A stretch of DNA of 64,000 nucleotides from Alloascoidea africana (taxonomy: Eukaryota; Ascomycota; Alloascoideomycetes; Alloascoideales; Alloascoideaceae). The notes under the pieces were generated by a model. That model was given only the letters and a program-made list of their open reading frames with translations, did not search any database and was not told where the DNA came from. Location: positions 62,001-126,000 of the forward strand of contig JAKTTT010000061.1 in assembly GCA_030581615.1 (NCBI GenBank), in the 5' to 3' direction. The position numbers were made by a program, and so were the translations under genes. Shown here in pieces: positions 43,614 to 53,850 of the stretch; the first letter of the stretch is position 1, and every line of letters starts with the position of its first letter.

Positions 43614-44891
43614 ATGGCTCCAGCTATAACATCTCCAACCTCTTTTTCTTCCCCCACATCCCCTCTATCCCCCAGGATCAAAAGGTTCACCAACTGTACC
43701 CTTTGTGATAAAGGCACTTTACTGGAAAATTCAGAACTGTGGGTTGACACTGCTGCCGGAACAATTATTCCGGCGCCAAGCGAAGGCGAACTTTCGGGTC
43801 TAGAGTACTCCACGATCGACCTGGAAGGGCTTATCGTGGCCCCCGGCTTTCTGGATATTCAGATCAACGGCTGCTGGGGATTCGATTTCTCGGGTTTATC
43901 CACTTCCCGCACAACAGAAATCATCAAATACCAGAATGAATACAAAAAAGTGATGCAAAACCTGATATCTACGGGGGTTACGAGCATATGTCCCACCATT
44001 ACTTCAAACTTTTCAGAAGTTTACCAAAACGTCCTCCCGATTTTGAAGCCCGAACGCGTCGACGACAGAACAGAATCCCTAGGTGCACACTGCGAGGGCC
44101 CTTTTCTGTCTCCTCAAAAGCCAGGGTGCCATCCTCGCGAGTGCATAGTCGACGCTCCCCAGGGTTACCAGAGCTTTGTTGAAATGTACGGCAGGGAAAA
44201 CCTGAAAAACATCAAAATCATCACAGGTGCTCCAGAGCGCAACGGCGTTATGAGCGCTATTCCAGGGCTTGTTCAGGACGGCGTTATTTTTTCCGTCGGA
44301 CACACCACTGCTAACTATGAAACTGCCCACAAGGCAGTCAAACAGGGAAGCAACATGATCACCCATTTGTACAATGCCATGCCCCAACCCCATCACCGAC
44401 ACCCAGGCGTGTTTGGTCTTATTGGTGCTCCACTGACCGACGAGGATAACACCCCATTTAAAAGACCATATTTTGGTCTGGTGGCTGATGGTATTCACAT
44501 CCACCCTTCAACTGTTAACATTGCATACTACTCGGACCCAGGCAAAATATGTCTCGTTACTGATGCAATCAAACTAATCGGTTGCGAAGATGGCGTTTAC
44601 CCATGGGGCAATCAATTTTTGGAGAAGAGAGGACCGTACGTTCATCTCCAGAATACATCTACAATTGCTGGAAGCGCCACCGATCTAGCACAGTGTCTGC
44701 GAAACTTGATCAGATGGAGCTCAATCAGCTTGGAGAAAGCTGTTCAGACTGTTACCAACAACCCAGCTCTTTCGATAGGAGTTGAGAAGAAGAAGGGCTT
44801 TTTGAATGTTAACTGTGATGCTGACCTAACAGTTTTGGACAAACAGGGAAATGTGAAGCAGGTTTACAAACTTGGTAACAGAGTTTTTTGA
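43614..44891 (+). CDS. DAC1: N-acetylglucosamine-6-phosphate deacetylase
   Basis: NagA-type amidohydrolase that removes acetate from GlcNAc-6-phosphate, feeding the NAG1 deaminase. 425 residues, the usual length. Motifs in order: VAPGFLDIQINGCWGFDFS, GVTSICPTITSN, HCEGPFLSPQKPGCHPRE (metal Glu), SVGHTTANYETAHKAV (His), ITHLYNAMPQPHHRHPG (His), GLVADGIHIHPSTV and LVTDAIKLIG (catalytic Asp in TDAI). All expected catalytic residues are present. The first motif has HCEGPF where bacteria usually have HLEGPF. Divergent from the GH3 gene. In the cluster the pathway transporter, kinase (not in this window), deacetylase, deaminase would be completed. Confidence 0.95.
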   Translation: MAPAITSPTSFSSPTSPLSPRIKRFTNCTLCDKGTLLENSELWVDTAAGTIIPAPSEGELSGLEYSTIDLEGLIVAPGFLDIQINGCWGFDFSGLSTSRTTEIIKYQNEYKKVMQNLISTGVTSICPTITSNFSEVYQNVLPILKPERVDDRTESLGAHCEGPFLSPQKPGCHPRECIVDAPQGYQSFVEMYGRENLKNIKIITGAPERNGVMSAIPGLVQDGVIFSVGHTTANYETAHKAVKQGSNMITHLYNAMPQPHHRHPGVFGLIGAPLTDEDNTPFKRPYFGLVADGIHIHPSTVNIAYYSDPGKICLVTDAIKLIGCEDGVYPWGNQFLEKRGPYVHLQNTSTIAGSATDLAQCLRNLIRWSSISLEKAVQTVTNNPALSIGVEKKKGFLNVNCDADLTVLDKQGNVKQVYKLGNRVF

Positions 44892-45953
44892 TCTGGCAGT
44901 ATTGTTGAATTTGATTTAAGTATGACTATTCGCAAGGTCGAAAATATGATTGTTTATTATGCATTTAGAAACTAGAGATTGAATCTAAAGTGAAGTAGTT
45001 GATTTTATATTACGTTTTCTGTATTTTATGCTTTTCAATATAATGTGGTGGTGTCATTAATGTCTGTTCTTTATCTTTAGTGTTGTACCCGAGCCTCCAA
45101 TATTTCCAGGCGCAGAACTTGAGCCTTTGGAAACTCACACGTGTAAACCACTTTGGAAAGAATGTGATGCATCATTTTTGAATGGAGTAAATATCTTTAG
45201 TCACGCGAATCAAGCTGTTATCGGTCTGCGAGCTCTGTGTTCGCCTGACGAAATGAAGCCGGTTCATTTTACACTATTACGTCATTAACGGCTGGTACTG
45301 CGCTCATGGAGGAATATCTCAAAATATAAACATTTGTACAAAAGTGCTGAAAAAGGATGTTAGATTCTTGATCTGAGCAATCCCAAATGTTTAATTCCAC
45401 CTCGAAACGTACTTATCTGGAGAGCCTGCTCTCAACCTAAGAGTAAGAACTAAAACCAAGATCTGGCTACAAAACTCATTCCGAATTCAGATACAATTTT
45501 TAATTTCCTACCTCTTCAGGACAATAACTAACACTCTAGCTGAAAGCTAGAAATGCACCAATTGTCTGCCCAGCACAACATGAAAAACATAATAGTATCA
45601 ACCATTTCAAACTATAATCTCAAAAACAAGTCGTATCTTCCGAAATATGATATTCTCCGAGAGTAGTAGTAAACCAGGCACAGGAATATACCAACTGCGA
45701 TTTTCAGGCGGCATGAGCACATGCACCTATACCGCAATACCAAGATAACGGCAATGATCAGGGACAAGACCCTGTACATGGGATACACTAGAACAATTCC
45801 ACGGCTGAGAATCGCGAAATTAGAGAATGACATTCACAGGTCATATAAAAGAGAGTCATAGGCACCTTTTGTTTTTCCTCAGTAAACTAGCTCACCTCAG
45901 TCGCTCTTTCACTAGGTTATCATCACTCGTTTAAGGTACCTAAACTTTTTCAA
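44892..45953. other. 1.06-kb intergenic interval, nothing recognised
   Basis: DAC1 terminator at the left and the promoter of the CBM1 gene at the right (a TATAAAA at about 45844-45850). Short open frames on both strands have no start codon or no family resemblance. No RNA gene recognised. Confidence 0.5.
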
Positions 45954-46637
45954 ATGCGTTTTACCAATCTTATTCTTATTTCGGCGTTCTTATCTTCTAC
46001 GGCACTCGCAATAGATTCCATACCAGTATATGGACAATGTGGTGGAATCAATTGGGATGGTCCAACGGTTTGTAAAGCTGGAAGTTCTTGCAAAGCAACC
46101 TCTTCAGATCCTCACATCAAGTTGTGTATCCCTATTGATGTTCTCTACTCCAATAGTTCCAGCACAGATGAGGTAACATCTACTGTCACCAGTACCTCAC
46201 GCATCACTTTCACTCTTGCAACTCAGCAGGCACATCAGACTGGCTTTTCAAATTCCACACTCACTTTTGGTTATCACAACTTGACCAACTCTAGTACTGA
46301 TTCTGTCCCATCTTTGAAAGTTTCTGCGTCGGTGGAACAAAACGATCTAGCTTTGGCAACAGCCTGTGCCTCTTATCTCACCCCTATCAACACCCAAGAC
46401 ATTGTTGTGGTGTCTAGCACCGAGACCAAAGGTGTTGGCCTTGAAACGACTGTTACATGGACGACGACTTTGCAAAGATCAGTTCCAACTTTATCATCCA
46501 ACTATACCGGTCCAGTGGGTTCTCCCAGTACTTTCAGCTATATCTATTCAAAATCAACCTTGTCTTACAACTCCACCAGTGAATATACTACTAAAGCCAT
46601 CGTTTCTGGCTATTCTTGGCTCAAATATCTTCTCTAA
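45954..46637 (+). CDS. Secreted CBM1-domain protein, S/T-rich
   Basis: 227 residues. A signal peptide (MRFTNLILISAFLSSTALA) is followed at once by a fungal family-1 carbohydrate-binding module (residues ~24-59): VYGQCGGINWDGPTVC then KAGSSCKATSSDPH and a last C, with all four cysteines. The rest (60-227) is S/T-rich, mucin-like, with several N-glycosylation sites (NSS, NST, NLT, NYT). No catalytic domain and no clear GPI-attachment tail (ends SWLKYLL). CBM1 normally binds cellulose through three flat aromatics; here the first two positions hold Y and W, while the NPYYSQC pair is replaced by DPHIKLC. A cell-wall or extracellular polysaccharide-binding role is likely; the ligand is unknown. CBM1 is rare in budding yeasts. 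Confidence 0.8.
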   Translation: MRFTNLILISAFLSSTALAIDSIPVYGQCGGINWDGPTVCKAGSSCKATSSDPHIKLCIPIDVLYSNSSSTDEVTSTVTSTSRITFTLATQQAHQTGFSNSTLTFGYHNLTNSSTDSVPSLKVSASVEQNDLALATACASYLTPINTQDIVVVSSTETKGVGLETTVTWTTTLQRSVPTLSSNYTGPVGSPSTFSYIYSKSTLSYNSTSEYTTKAIVSGYSWLKYLL

Positions 46638-46822
46638 ATGATTACTTTGCTTTATTTTAAATGTTCTTGTACCATTGTATTCTGCTCCCTTTAACGATGT
46701 TTTTGTTATTCCCTATTTATTTTTAACAAACTGTACTTTCTACTTTCTAAAAAGACAATCAAGTTTACACTCAAACTCGCGTAGAATCCAAAAATACAAG
46801 CTTGGCTAAAAGTTGAGTAAGA

Positions 46823-48349
46823 TCATAAATCATCATCGTCGCCGCCCTCACCATCTAGGTAGTTTTCACTTTCAGCTCTTTTATACTCCTCTATCAGATG
46901 CTGCGTAACCTCTCTCGAATCAATAAACTCGTCAAAGTTGTCTTCGAACATGGCCACTTTTTTGTAGTTTTCCAAAAAAACGTTGCGCTTCATCATACGG
47001 TCATATTGTGAGCACGTTCTTTTCAAAAGTACAGAAATGTTTGTATGGTTTGCGAGCATTAGCCCTGCTGTGTTTACATGTTTCTTCTTGGTTAGATATG
47101 GCGACCTTTTGCCTTGGGCTACATGGATTCCTGTAGGTCCCCAGGGGATGAATTTGGTTCTGTGCTGTGCCTTCATGATGGCTTTCCTTAACTATAGAAC
47201 AGTTAATACCAACCACATAGAAAAACCCTGCTGAATACTTACATCGATCTGGTCAATATCACCTTGTAATATATCAAATATAGAGATATAAGCGCCATCT
47301 GAAATCTGGCTTTCCAAAGAAGCCATTCTGTTCTTTTTGTCCAAAAGCTCGAGAACCACATCGTAAGCATTTGACTTTCTGACCTCTTTGGCCTGTTGAA
47401 CAAAATCGCTCGTGAAAGGGGTATAGCTAGGAGTTAGAAAGTGCAATTCTGGCGTGGGAATCAATGTGGAGAGAATGCTGGTGAGGCTATTGTATGAGTA
47501 GCCGGGATACCTCAGCGTATTTGTGTAGGTGCTCATAACTGCGCTCACCAGCTGGTTGATTTGAGATAGAGAAGGATTCTGGATGGACAGATTTGAAAGA
47601 GCCAGTTGGTGAAGAGCAGGATTTTCAAGCACAATCACAGAGTCTGCGTTTCTGGCGAGCCTTTTCAAGGTCAGTATCGAGTTATAGGGTTGAACGACAA
47701 CATCATCATTGCTTGGGAAGACGGAAAAGGTTTGGATTAGCTTTTTGGGGTATCTATCGTTAACACTTTCTAAAAGGAAGGAGCCGACACCGCTTCCCGT
47801 GCCTCCAGCCACTGAGTGCATCAGCATGAATCCTTCAAGAGAGTCTGTTCCATCTGCCTCCCGATCTATCATGTCCATCAGCTGCTCTGCCTTTTTAACA
47901 CCGTGATCGTATCCCATGGCCCAAGTGTTTCCAGCGCCTCCTCCGCCTGGTGCCATGTATATATTTCGCGGATTGAAAACATTACCGTATTTTCCAGTGG
48001 TAATTGCATTCAGCACTCTTGGTTCGAGATCTATGAGGACAGAGCGTGGGGTGTAGCGGTTGTCGTCTGAGTGGTCAAAAAACACATCTGTGCGATCAAT
48101 TTGTTTGTTCTCATCTCCGAGGGAAAGGCGCGTTCCGTCTGGCTGAATCCCATGTTCTAGGCATAGCTGTTCCCAGAACTGGATACCAAGCTGGTTACCG
48201 CATTGGCCTAAACGATGTTAGCAGGGGCTCAAGGTGGATTAGATAACAAACGAATCTTGGTATACCTGCTTGGATGGAAATGATTTCGCTACAAAAACAG
48301 TTAGTAGAGTAATAACCAGGGCCCAGTTTTATCCTACTTACCCAGGCAT
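46823..48349 (-). CDS. TUB4: Gamma-tubulin
   Basis: Gamma-tubulin nucleates microtubules at the spindle pole body. Four exons: 48349-48342 (only 8 nt: ATG CCT GG), 48288-48266 (23 nt), 48207-47243 and 47191-46823, with three introns, total about 454 residues. The spliced N-terminus reads [24 protein letters not shown], exactly the gamma-tubulin opening. Other landmarks: [26 protein letters not shown], the GTP loop [21 protein letters not shown]-type NNPAL region ([12 protein letters not shown]) and [13 protein letters not shown]. Gamma-specific features ([16 protein letters not shown]) rule out alpha or beta tubulin. The acidic C-terminus ([10 protein letters not shown]) is unusual. The two micro-exons would be missed by ordinary gene finding. 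Confidence 0.94.
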
Positions 48350-48765
48350 CTAAAAAGCGTGGTTTAGAACGAGGTGTAGATGTTGGAGAACAAATGTTGG
48401 AGAGAAGCACAGGCTTGTTGATGTTTAGAGTCCACGGCGACGCGTTGCAACCGCAACCAAAAAAACCAAGACCGGAGAAAAAAGCAAACACACTAATAAG
48501 CCAGCATCTTATTCAAACATCAACCAGACATTTGGAATCGTTTTGAAAGCCTGTTGGAGACGCGTTTACCTGAGGTCTCCTGCGTACTTTTCGTCACGCG
48601 CGCGTAAACGCAAACATTCCCTCTGCCTCTGCTTACCCTGCCTCGGCATCTGTCCGGCGCGTTCGCGTGCGGGAAACAAAAAAATCAGAATATGGGCCCT
48701 AGCGACAGAAAAGGGCCGGACAAGTTGGAAGCTGCCTGTTTCTCCCTCTTCCGTGTGCTATACCC
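48350..48765. promoter_or_regulatory. Divergent promoter of TUB4 and CBR1
   Basis: 416 nt between two divergent starts. It includes a short GC-rich CACGCGCGCG stretch near 48595. No operator assigned. Confidence 0.5.
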
Positions 48766-49617
48766 ATGAACTCGCCATACGAGAGCCTGGCCCCTTTTGG
48801 AGTCGTTTTGGCTGTTCTGGCCTTGCTTGTTGGCTCCATTGGTTTCCACATTCTGTCCAACCGAGAAAAGTCGGTTTTGGATCCCACCACGTTCAGGCAT
48901 TTCCCCCTGATCAAGAAAACTCCAATAAATCACAATTCGGCAATCTACAGGTTCGGGCTGCCTCGTGCCAGCGACACACTTGGTCTGCCAGTGGGCCAGC
49001 ATGTCTCGATTTCCGCGGTGGTTCACGGGAAGGAGATTGTGCGATCGTACACCCCGACTTCAACGGACGAGCAGAAAGGGTACTTTGATTTGGTTGTCAA
49101 GGCATATCCAAACGGTAACGTCTCGAAACACATTGCCCAGCTAAATATTGGAGAGACAATTAGCGTCAAGGGTCCCAAGGGATTTTTTGTGTATACTCCG
49201 AACATGGTTCGGGAGTTTGGAATGATAGCTGGAGGAACGGGAATTTCGCCAATGTACCAGATCATAGCAGCGATTGTCGGCAATCCGGAAGACAACACGA
49301 TTGTCAATTTGATCTTTGCCAATGTTACGGAGCAGGACATTTTGCTCCGACCAGAGTTGGATGTGCTGGCGGCTACACATCCGAATGTAAATGTGTACTA
49401 CGTGCTAAACGACCCTCCAGAAGACTGGACTGGCGGCGTTGGATTTGTGACAGCAGGCATTTTGAAAAAAAGGCTCCCAGCAGTGGCCGATGATGTGATG
49501 ATTTTGGTTTGCGGCCCTCCTCCAATGGTTAGCGCTGTCAAGAAGGCGCTTGTGGATCAGGGGTTTCGGAAGCCAAAACCAGGATCAAAGCTTCCTGACC
49601 AGGTGTTTGTTTTCTAA
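48766..49617 (+). CDS. CBR1: NADH-cytochrome b5 reductase
   Basis: Transfers electrons from NADH to cytochrome b5 at the ER and outer mitochondrial membrane. 283 residues, near the yeast 284. An N-terminal membrane anchor ([20 protein letters not shown]) precedes the FAD domain: GQHVSI, RSYTPTS (FAD-phosphate arginine), [10 protein letters not shown]; then the NADH domain: [21 protein letters not shown] and the end CGPPPMV, finishing VFVF. Fully typical; no irregularity. Confidence 0.95.
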   Translation: MNSPYESLAPFGVVLAVLALLVGSIGFHILSNREKSVLDPTTFRHFPLIKKTPINHNSAIYRFGLPRASDTLGLPVGQHVSISAVVHGKEIVRSYTPTSTDEQKGYFDLVVKAYPNGNVSKHIAQLNIGETISVKGPKGFFVYTPNMVREFGMIAGGTGISPMYQIIAAIVGNPEDNTIVNLIFANVTEQDILLRPELDVLAATHPNVNVYYVLNDPPEDWTGGVGFVTAGILKKRLPAVADDVMILVCGPPPMVSAVKKALVDQGFRKPKPGSKLPDQVFVF

Positions 49618-49935
49618 AAGAGCATTGCATTTATATAGACGAACCACATTCATAGTTTATTTTATCCACTAATAGTTCTATGGGAGCCAACGCGGCAAGC
49701 AATTGCGAGCTCCGTTCCCGACCAGGCGAGAGCAGAAAGCCTTGTTCAGAGAATGCAAACTTGTGAATGCACTTTTAACTTAAACGATGACAATTAGACA
49801 TTTCCCCCAACATTTAGATCGCTTCCGGGTAACGGTCCAACATAGAAAGATCTGCTTCTGACCAGCCAGCTTCTCTCTGACGAGCCAGGCACGCGCGGCA
49901 GGAGAAGAGAGCTTGGGAGTGACAGCGAGAGTCAG
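49618..49935. other. Intergenic region, nothing recognised
   Basis: 318 nt between CBR1 and the p24 gene, both +. Contains the CBR1 terminator and the p24 promoter; a GC-rich patch at about 49860-49920. Confidence 0.5.
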
Positions 49936-50741
49936 ATGCTGGCCAGTACCTACCACTGTAGAATTGGCATGGGACCGCTCGTTTGTGTGCTGATCGCACT
50001 GGTGATGTGCTCCGTGAGAGGAGAGCCAGTAGTGACTTTGGTGCCTGCGGATGAAACCAGGTGTTTCTACCACATGCTAACAGATGAAAACGACCTGATT
50101 GCCTTTTACTTTTCCGTATGACTTACGATTCTGCCGTATATTCTGTTTCAGACCATGCCGGGCGATCTAACATCCTGGATTTGCACCTGTAGGTACTGTC
50201 TGGCGGCCACTTTGACATCCGAGCTACAGTCACCGGCCCTGGCCCGGATCACCTTGTGCTGGCAGACGAGAAAAAGGGCAAGACGGGACACTACATCTTT
50301 GCCAACACGGGCCTCGGCGAGTACAGCTTCTGCTTCGAGAACTCCATGAGCACGTTTGCCGAGAAAAGAGTCGACTTTGAGATTGTTGTAAGTCCTGGTT
50401 CGCAGCTTTCCACACCCCCCACCCGCACTAACACTCACTCTCGCCAGCTCCAGAGCGACAGGCTCCCGGCCAAGCCCTCCATGGGGCCCGTGGACGTGGA
50501 GTCTGAGCGAATCGACCTGCTGCTAGATCGACTGGACCTCAAGCTCGGTCACATGATCTCGGGGATGCGGTACATGAAGACACGGGAATGGAGGAACATG
50601 GCGACGGTGCAGTCCACGGCGACTCGGGTGGTTCTGCTCTCGCTGACGGCCGGCTTGGTTCTGGCAGTAACGAGTGCTCTCCAGGTCGCTCTGGTGCAGG
50701 TGTTTTTTCGCGGGGCCCGGCGGCGGATGCGGCGGTTCTAG
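49936..50741 (+). CDS. p24 (emp24/gp25L) family cargo receptor, Erp-like
   Basis: Type I membrane protein of COPI/COPII vesicles that sorts cargo such as GPI proteins. Three exons: 49936-50115, 50193-50387 and 50448-50741, phase 0 joins, 222 residues (usual about 200-215). Signal peptide (GPLVCVLIALVMCSVRG), then the GOLD domain with its paired cysteines: DETRCFYHML and GEYSFCFENSMSTFAEKRV. The exon 1-2 junction restores AFYFSVLSGGHFDI, the family strand. A coiled-coil stem (RIDLLLDRLDLKLGHM) and a single membrane helix (VVLLSLTAGLVLAVTSALQVAL) precede a tail ending VFFRGARRRMRRF, an FF plus basic signal but not KKxx. Start at 49936 is uncertain; the ATG at 49969 is equally possible. Confidence 0.88.
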
Positions 50742-50878
50742 GGGCAGTTCCATTCAGTGAAGCATCGAGAAATCGAATGAAACCAGCTCGATGGGGCTAT
50801 TTATTTCGCTCCTCTTCCCTTTTTTCCTCTCCTTTTCCCCCCCTCCACCACGTCTTTTTTGTCCATCGCTAGTTCGCC

Positions 50879-52684
50879 ATGAGACAATCGTTTCTCTCTA
50901 TCATCCTGGCCGCTGTCTTGCGCTTTTCGTTTGCGCTGGCGGTTAAAGTGAACCCTCTTCCCGCCCCCAGATCAATTGAGTGGGGATCATCTGGGCCTCT
51001 TTATTTCGAGAATTTGGAACTAGAGGGCACCGATAACACTGTTGTGGTGGAGGCCTTTTCCCGTATGATAACCACGATTTCTAAAGAAAAATGGATCCCA
51101 GCAGGTGTGGAACAGCCAGTTCCCTCGTTTGAACCTTTCCCCCACTCCTCGCAACATGAAAAAAGAGATAACGATAATATTAAATTACACAGCGTCAGGG
51201 TTGCAATCTCTGCTCCAGGGGAGGATTTGCAACTAGGGACCGATGAAAAGTACACCCTTAGCATCATGCAAGGGAGCCCGTATATCGAGATTGCAGCAAT
51301 CACCGTCTGGGGGGTTCTAAATGCTTTTTCCACCTTGGAGCAAATCGTGGTCTATGACACATCGAGCAACTCTTTCTATGTCGAGCAGCCCGTTGCGATT
51401 GCGGATGAACCCTTGTTCACCCACAGAGGCATCATGATTGACACCGGACGTAACTTTTACTCCATTGAGTCTCTGAAGCGGCAGGTCGATGCTATGGCTC
51501 TGTCTAAACTGAACGTGCTACACTGGCATATAACCGACACACAGTCTTGGCCCATTACTATCAACGCATATCCCGAGATGACCAAAGATGCCTATTCTCC
51601 AAGAGAGGTGTACCAGACCGATCAAGTCAAGGACCTCGTCGCCTATGCGCGCGCCAGAGGAGTTAGAATCATCCCTGAAATCGACATGCCTGGACACTCT
51701 GCCTCTGGATGGCAACAAATCGATCCAGAGTTGGTTGCCTGTGCCAATGCCTGGTGGGCAGGAACAGAGACAGACCCCGCCCCAGCTGTTCAACCCAACC
51801 CAGGCCAGTTGGAGATTTTGAATCCAAAGACATATGAGGTGGTGGAAAACGTTGTTCATGAATTGACCCAGATTTTCTCCGACAACGTTTTCCACGTTGG
51901 GTTTGATGAACTCAACCGTAATTGCTATAACTATTCTCGCATCACAAGAGAGTGGTTTGAGGCTGACAGCTCAAGAACTTATAATGATTTGGCACAGCAT
52001 TGGGTGGACAATATTCTACCTATTCTTGAGAAAAATTCCAAACAAAGACTAATGATGTGGGAGGACTCAGTCCTTAGCAAGGATTTTGCCGCATTGGATA
52101 TTCCCAAAAATGTGATTATGCATTCTTGGGATAACTTTGCGACAAACAAAATCAAGAACTTGACTTCGAAAGGTTACGATGTGGTCATTAGCTCTAATGA
52201 CTTTTTATATATGGACTGTGGCTTTGGTGGGACGGTTGCAAATGACCCAAGGTACAGTGTAATAGACACTGGCGCAGAAATTTCTTTCAACTATGGGGGC
52301 AATGGAGGCTCCTGGTGCGGACCATACAAGACATGGCAAAGAATCTACGATTTTGAATTGCTCACCAATCTTACAGCTGAGGAGCAAAAACATGTTTTGG
52401 GTGCCACTGCTGCGCTTTGGTCTGAGCAATCGGACAGTAGCGTTGTGGACTCCAAACTGTGGCCTCGTGTCGCTGCACTTGCGGAAAGACTCTGGTCTGG
52501 AAACAGAAACGAGGATGGCAACATTCGAGCCACCGAATTGACAGCAAGGATTTTGAACTTTCGTGAACGTCTCGTGGCAAGAGGTGTTTCTGCCTCTCCT
52601 TTACTTCCAAAGTACTGTATGCAGCACCCCCATGCCTGTGACCTTTATCAAAACCAAACGATCGTTGTTCCGATCTCCCTCTAA
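50879..52684 (+). CDS. HEX1: Secreted GH20 beta-N-acetylhexosaminidase
   Basis: Releases GlcNAc from chito-oligosaccharides and glycans outside the cell. 601 residues. Signal peptide (FLSIILAAVLRFSFALAV), a first beta-alpha-beta domain (about 22-180), then the GH20 barrel: GIMIDTGRNFYSIESLKRQV, LNVLHWHITDTQSWP, PEIDMPGHSASG, and the catalytic pair in NVFHVGFDELNRNC (Asp-Glu of HxGxDE); MMWEDSVL, WCGPYKTWQRIYDF and ALWSEQSDSSVVDSKLWPR complete the site. Numerous N-x-S/T sites. It belongs to the same pathway as the cluster 6 kb away, acting upstream of GlcNAc uptake. Confidence 0.95.
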   Translation: MRQSFLSIILAAVLRFSFALAVKVNPLPAPRSIEWGSSGPLYFENLELEGTDNTVVVEAFSRMITTISKEKWIPAGVEQPVPSFEPFPHSSQHEKRDNDNIKLHSVRVAISAPGEDLQLGTDEKYTLSIMQGSPYIEIAAITVWGVLNAFSTLEQIVVYDTSSNSFYVEQPVAIADEPLFTHRGIMIDTGRNFYSIESLKRQVDAMALSKLNVLHWHITDTQSWPITINAYPEMTKDAYSPREVYQTDQVKDLVAYARARGVRIIPEIDMPGHSASGWQQIDPELVACANAWWAGTETDPAPAVQPNPGQLEILNPKTYEVVENVVHELTQIFSDNVFHVGFDELNRNCYNYSRITREWFEADSSRTYNDLAQHWVDNILPILEKNSKQRLMMWEDSVLSKDFAALDIPKNVIMHSWDNFATNKIKNLTSKGYDVVISSNDFLYMDCGFGGTVANDPRYSVIDTGAEISFNYGGNGGSWCGPYKTWQRIYDFELLTNLTAEEQKHVLGATAALWSEQSDSSVVDSKLWPRVAALAERLWSGNRNEDGNIRATELTARILNFRERLVARGVSASPLLPKYCMQHPHACDLYQNQTIVVPISL

Positions 52685-52981
52685 AAGAGTTTCAGTAGTT
52701 ATATACATGCTTAATTTCTAATTTAATTCCCTAGTAGTAGATTTTGCTATTTGAAGTTGAAATTTTATGATTCACAAGGGCGCGTCATGTTTTTTTCTTT
52801 ATTCGCATCTTGTTCCCTCGATATAAATAGAAATGCTGAAACATGAGCACTAATTGACAGAGCAGCAAGCTCTTGAGGGAAAGTTAGAGTATGTGCAAAT
52901 CCAATTTACAAGCATGCTTACTATTGTGGAAAACAGATAGGCGGTATACCACTATCAACAAGGTTAGAAATGCAGTGGATA

Positions 52982-53850
52982 TTACAAGAAATAATCCCAT
53001 ACCCCATTTTCCTCTTTCCGAAGGAACTTTTCACTCAGATAGACCAGATACAATAAACACCCCGTAAATTCAAGCAGAACCCATTTGATGCTTACGCCAA
53101 GTGTGCACTGACCAAGCCAATTCATGGAAATCTGGAAAAGGATTAGCACACAGTTGAAGAGACTTTAACTGACAATCTTACCTGTGGAACAAGTCTTGCG
53201 CTTTGTCCAAAGTATCCAATCGCAGCGAGCCAGTCTACACAATCCAATATCATGACGCCATAGAACCCGAGCTTATCCGGAAAGTGATAGGTAGCCAAGT
53301 AATAAAGCGCAAGCTCAAGGAGACAGAATACCACCAGTATGGCAATAGCTATTGTGGAAACGCCTTGGAAGACGTTGTGGGATCGTTGAAATCGAAAACA
53401 TTGAAATAATGTCCAGGTTGATAAAAAAATCATCGTGACATCAAGCGTGGTTTCGGTTATTGGAAGCACCGGGATGGGATCCAGGGGATATCGTTCTTCA
53501 TACTGTGACCGAACTGAACTGCTATGCTTATAAAAATACGCGCTAACTAATGAAAAAAGATGACCAAGTGCCTATAGTAAGGTTAGGACTAGAGCAAAGG
53601 GCAGGGAGAACAAAAGCACATACAGTCCATAGAATTGTGTCAAAAGATAGGCCTTGAACGGACTTTTTTCTCTCGCAGAGGTGTATCTGTAGTATCGATG
53701 CTGTGGTCTAGAGTTTTTGGTCAAATACAGATCAGGAGCGCAAGGAAACGTCAGCATACTCTCAAGACCAGGTACGTTGGCTTCCAATAGACCATGGCCA
53801 TTGGGCTTTGGGCATCTGGTGACAGACCAGAAGGTTTGTGTCAAAAACAT
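52982..53850 (-). CDS. PQ-loop repeat membrane protein, first intron uncertain
   Basis: Small multi-pass membrane protein. The last two exons are clear: a segment ending at 53182 and exon 53131-52982, joined by a 50-nt GT-AG intron (phase 0), restoring YFGQSARLVPQ then ISMNWLGQCTLGVSIKW, a PQ-loop motif between two helices, ending KFLRKEENGVWDYFL. Upstream, helices VTMIFLSTWTLF, AIAILVVFCLLELALYYLA and FYGVMILDCVDWLAAI are clear. The 5' part (from ATG 53850) reads on in the same frame but a TAG at 53572-53574 interrupts it; an intron ending CTAACCTTACTATAG is likely, but no donor gives a clean phase. PQ-loop proteins include lysosomal/vacuolar amino-acid exporters. The specific relative was not recognised. 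Confidence 0.6.

Noticed and set aside
45058-45288. Open frame after DAC1 (VVPEPPIFPGAELEP...)
   Set aside because: It has no start codon near its beginning, the frame is closed just upstream, and no family was recognised. Probably chance.
45612-45833. 73-codon minus-strand frame with hydrophobic stretches
   Set aside because: Inside an AT-rich intergenic region, no recognisable family, length expected by chance.
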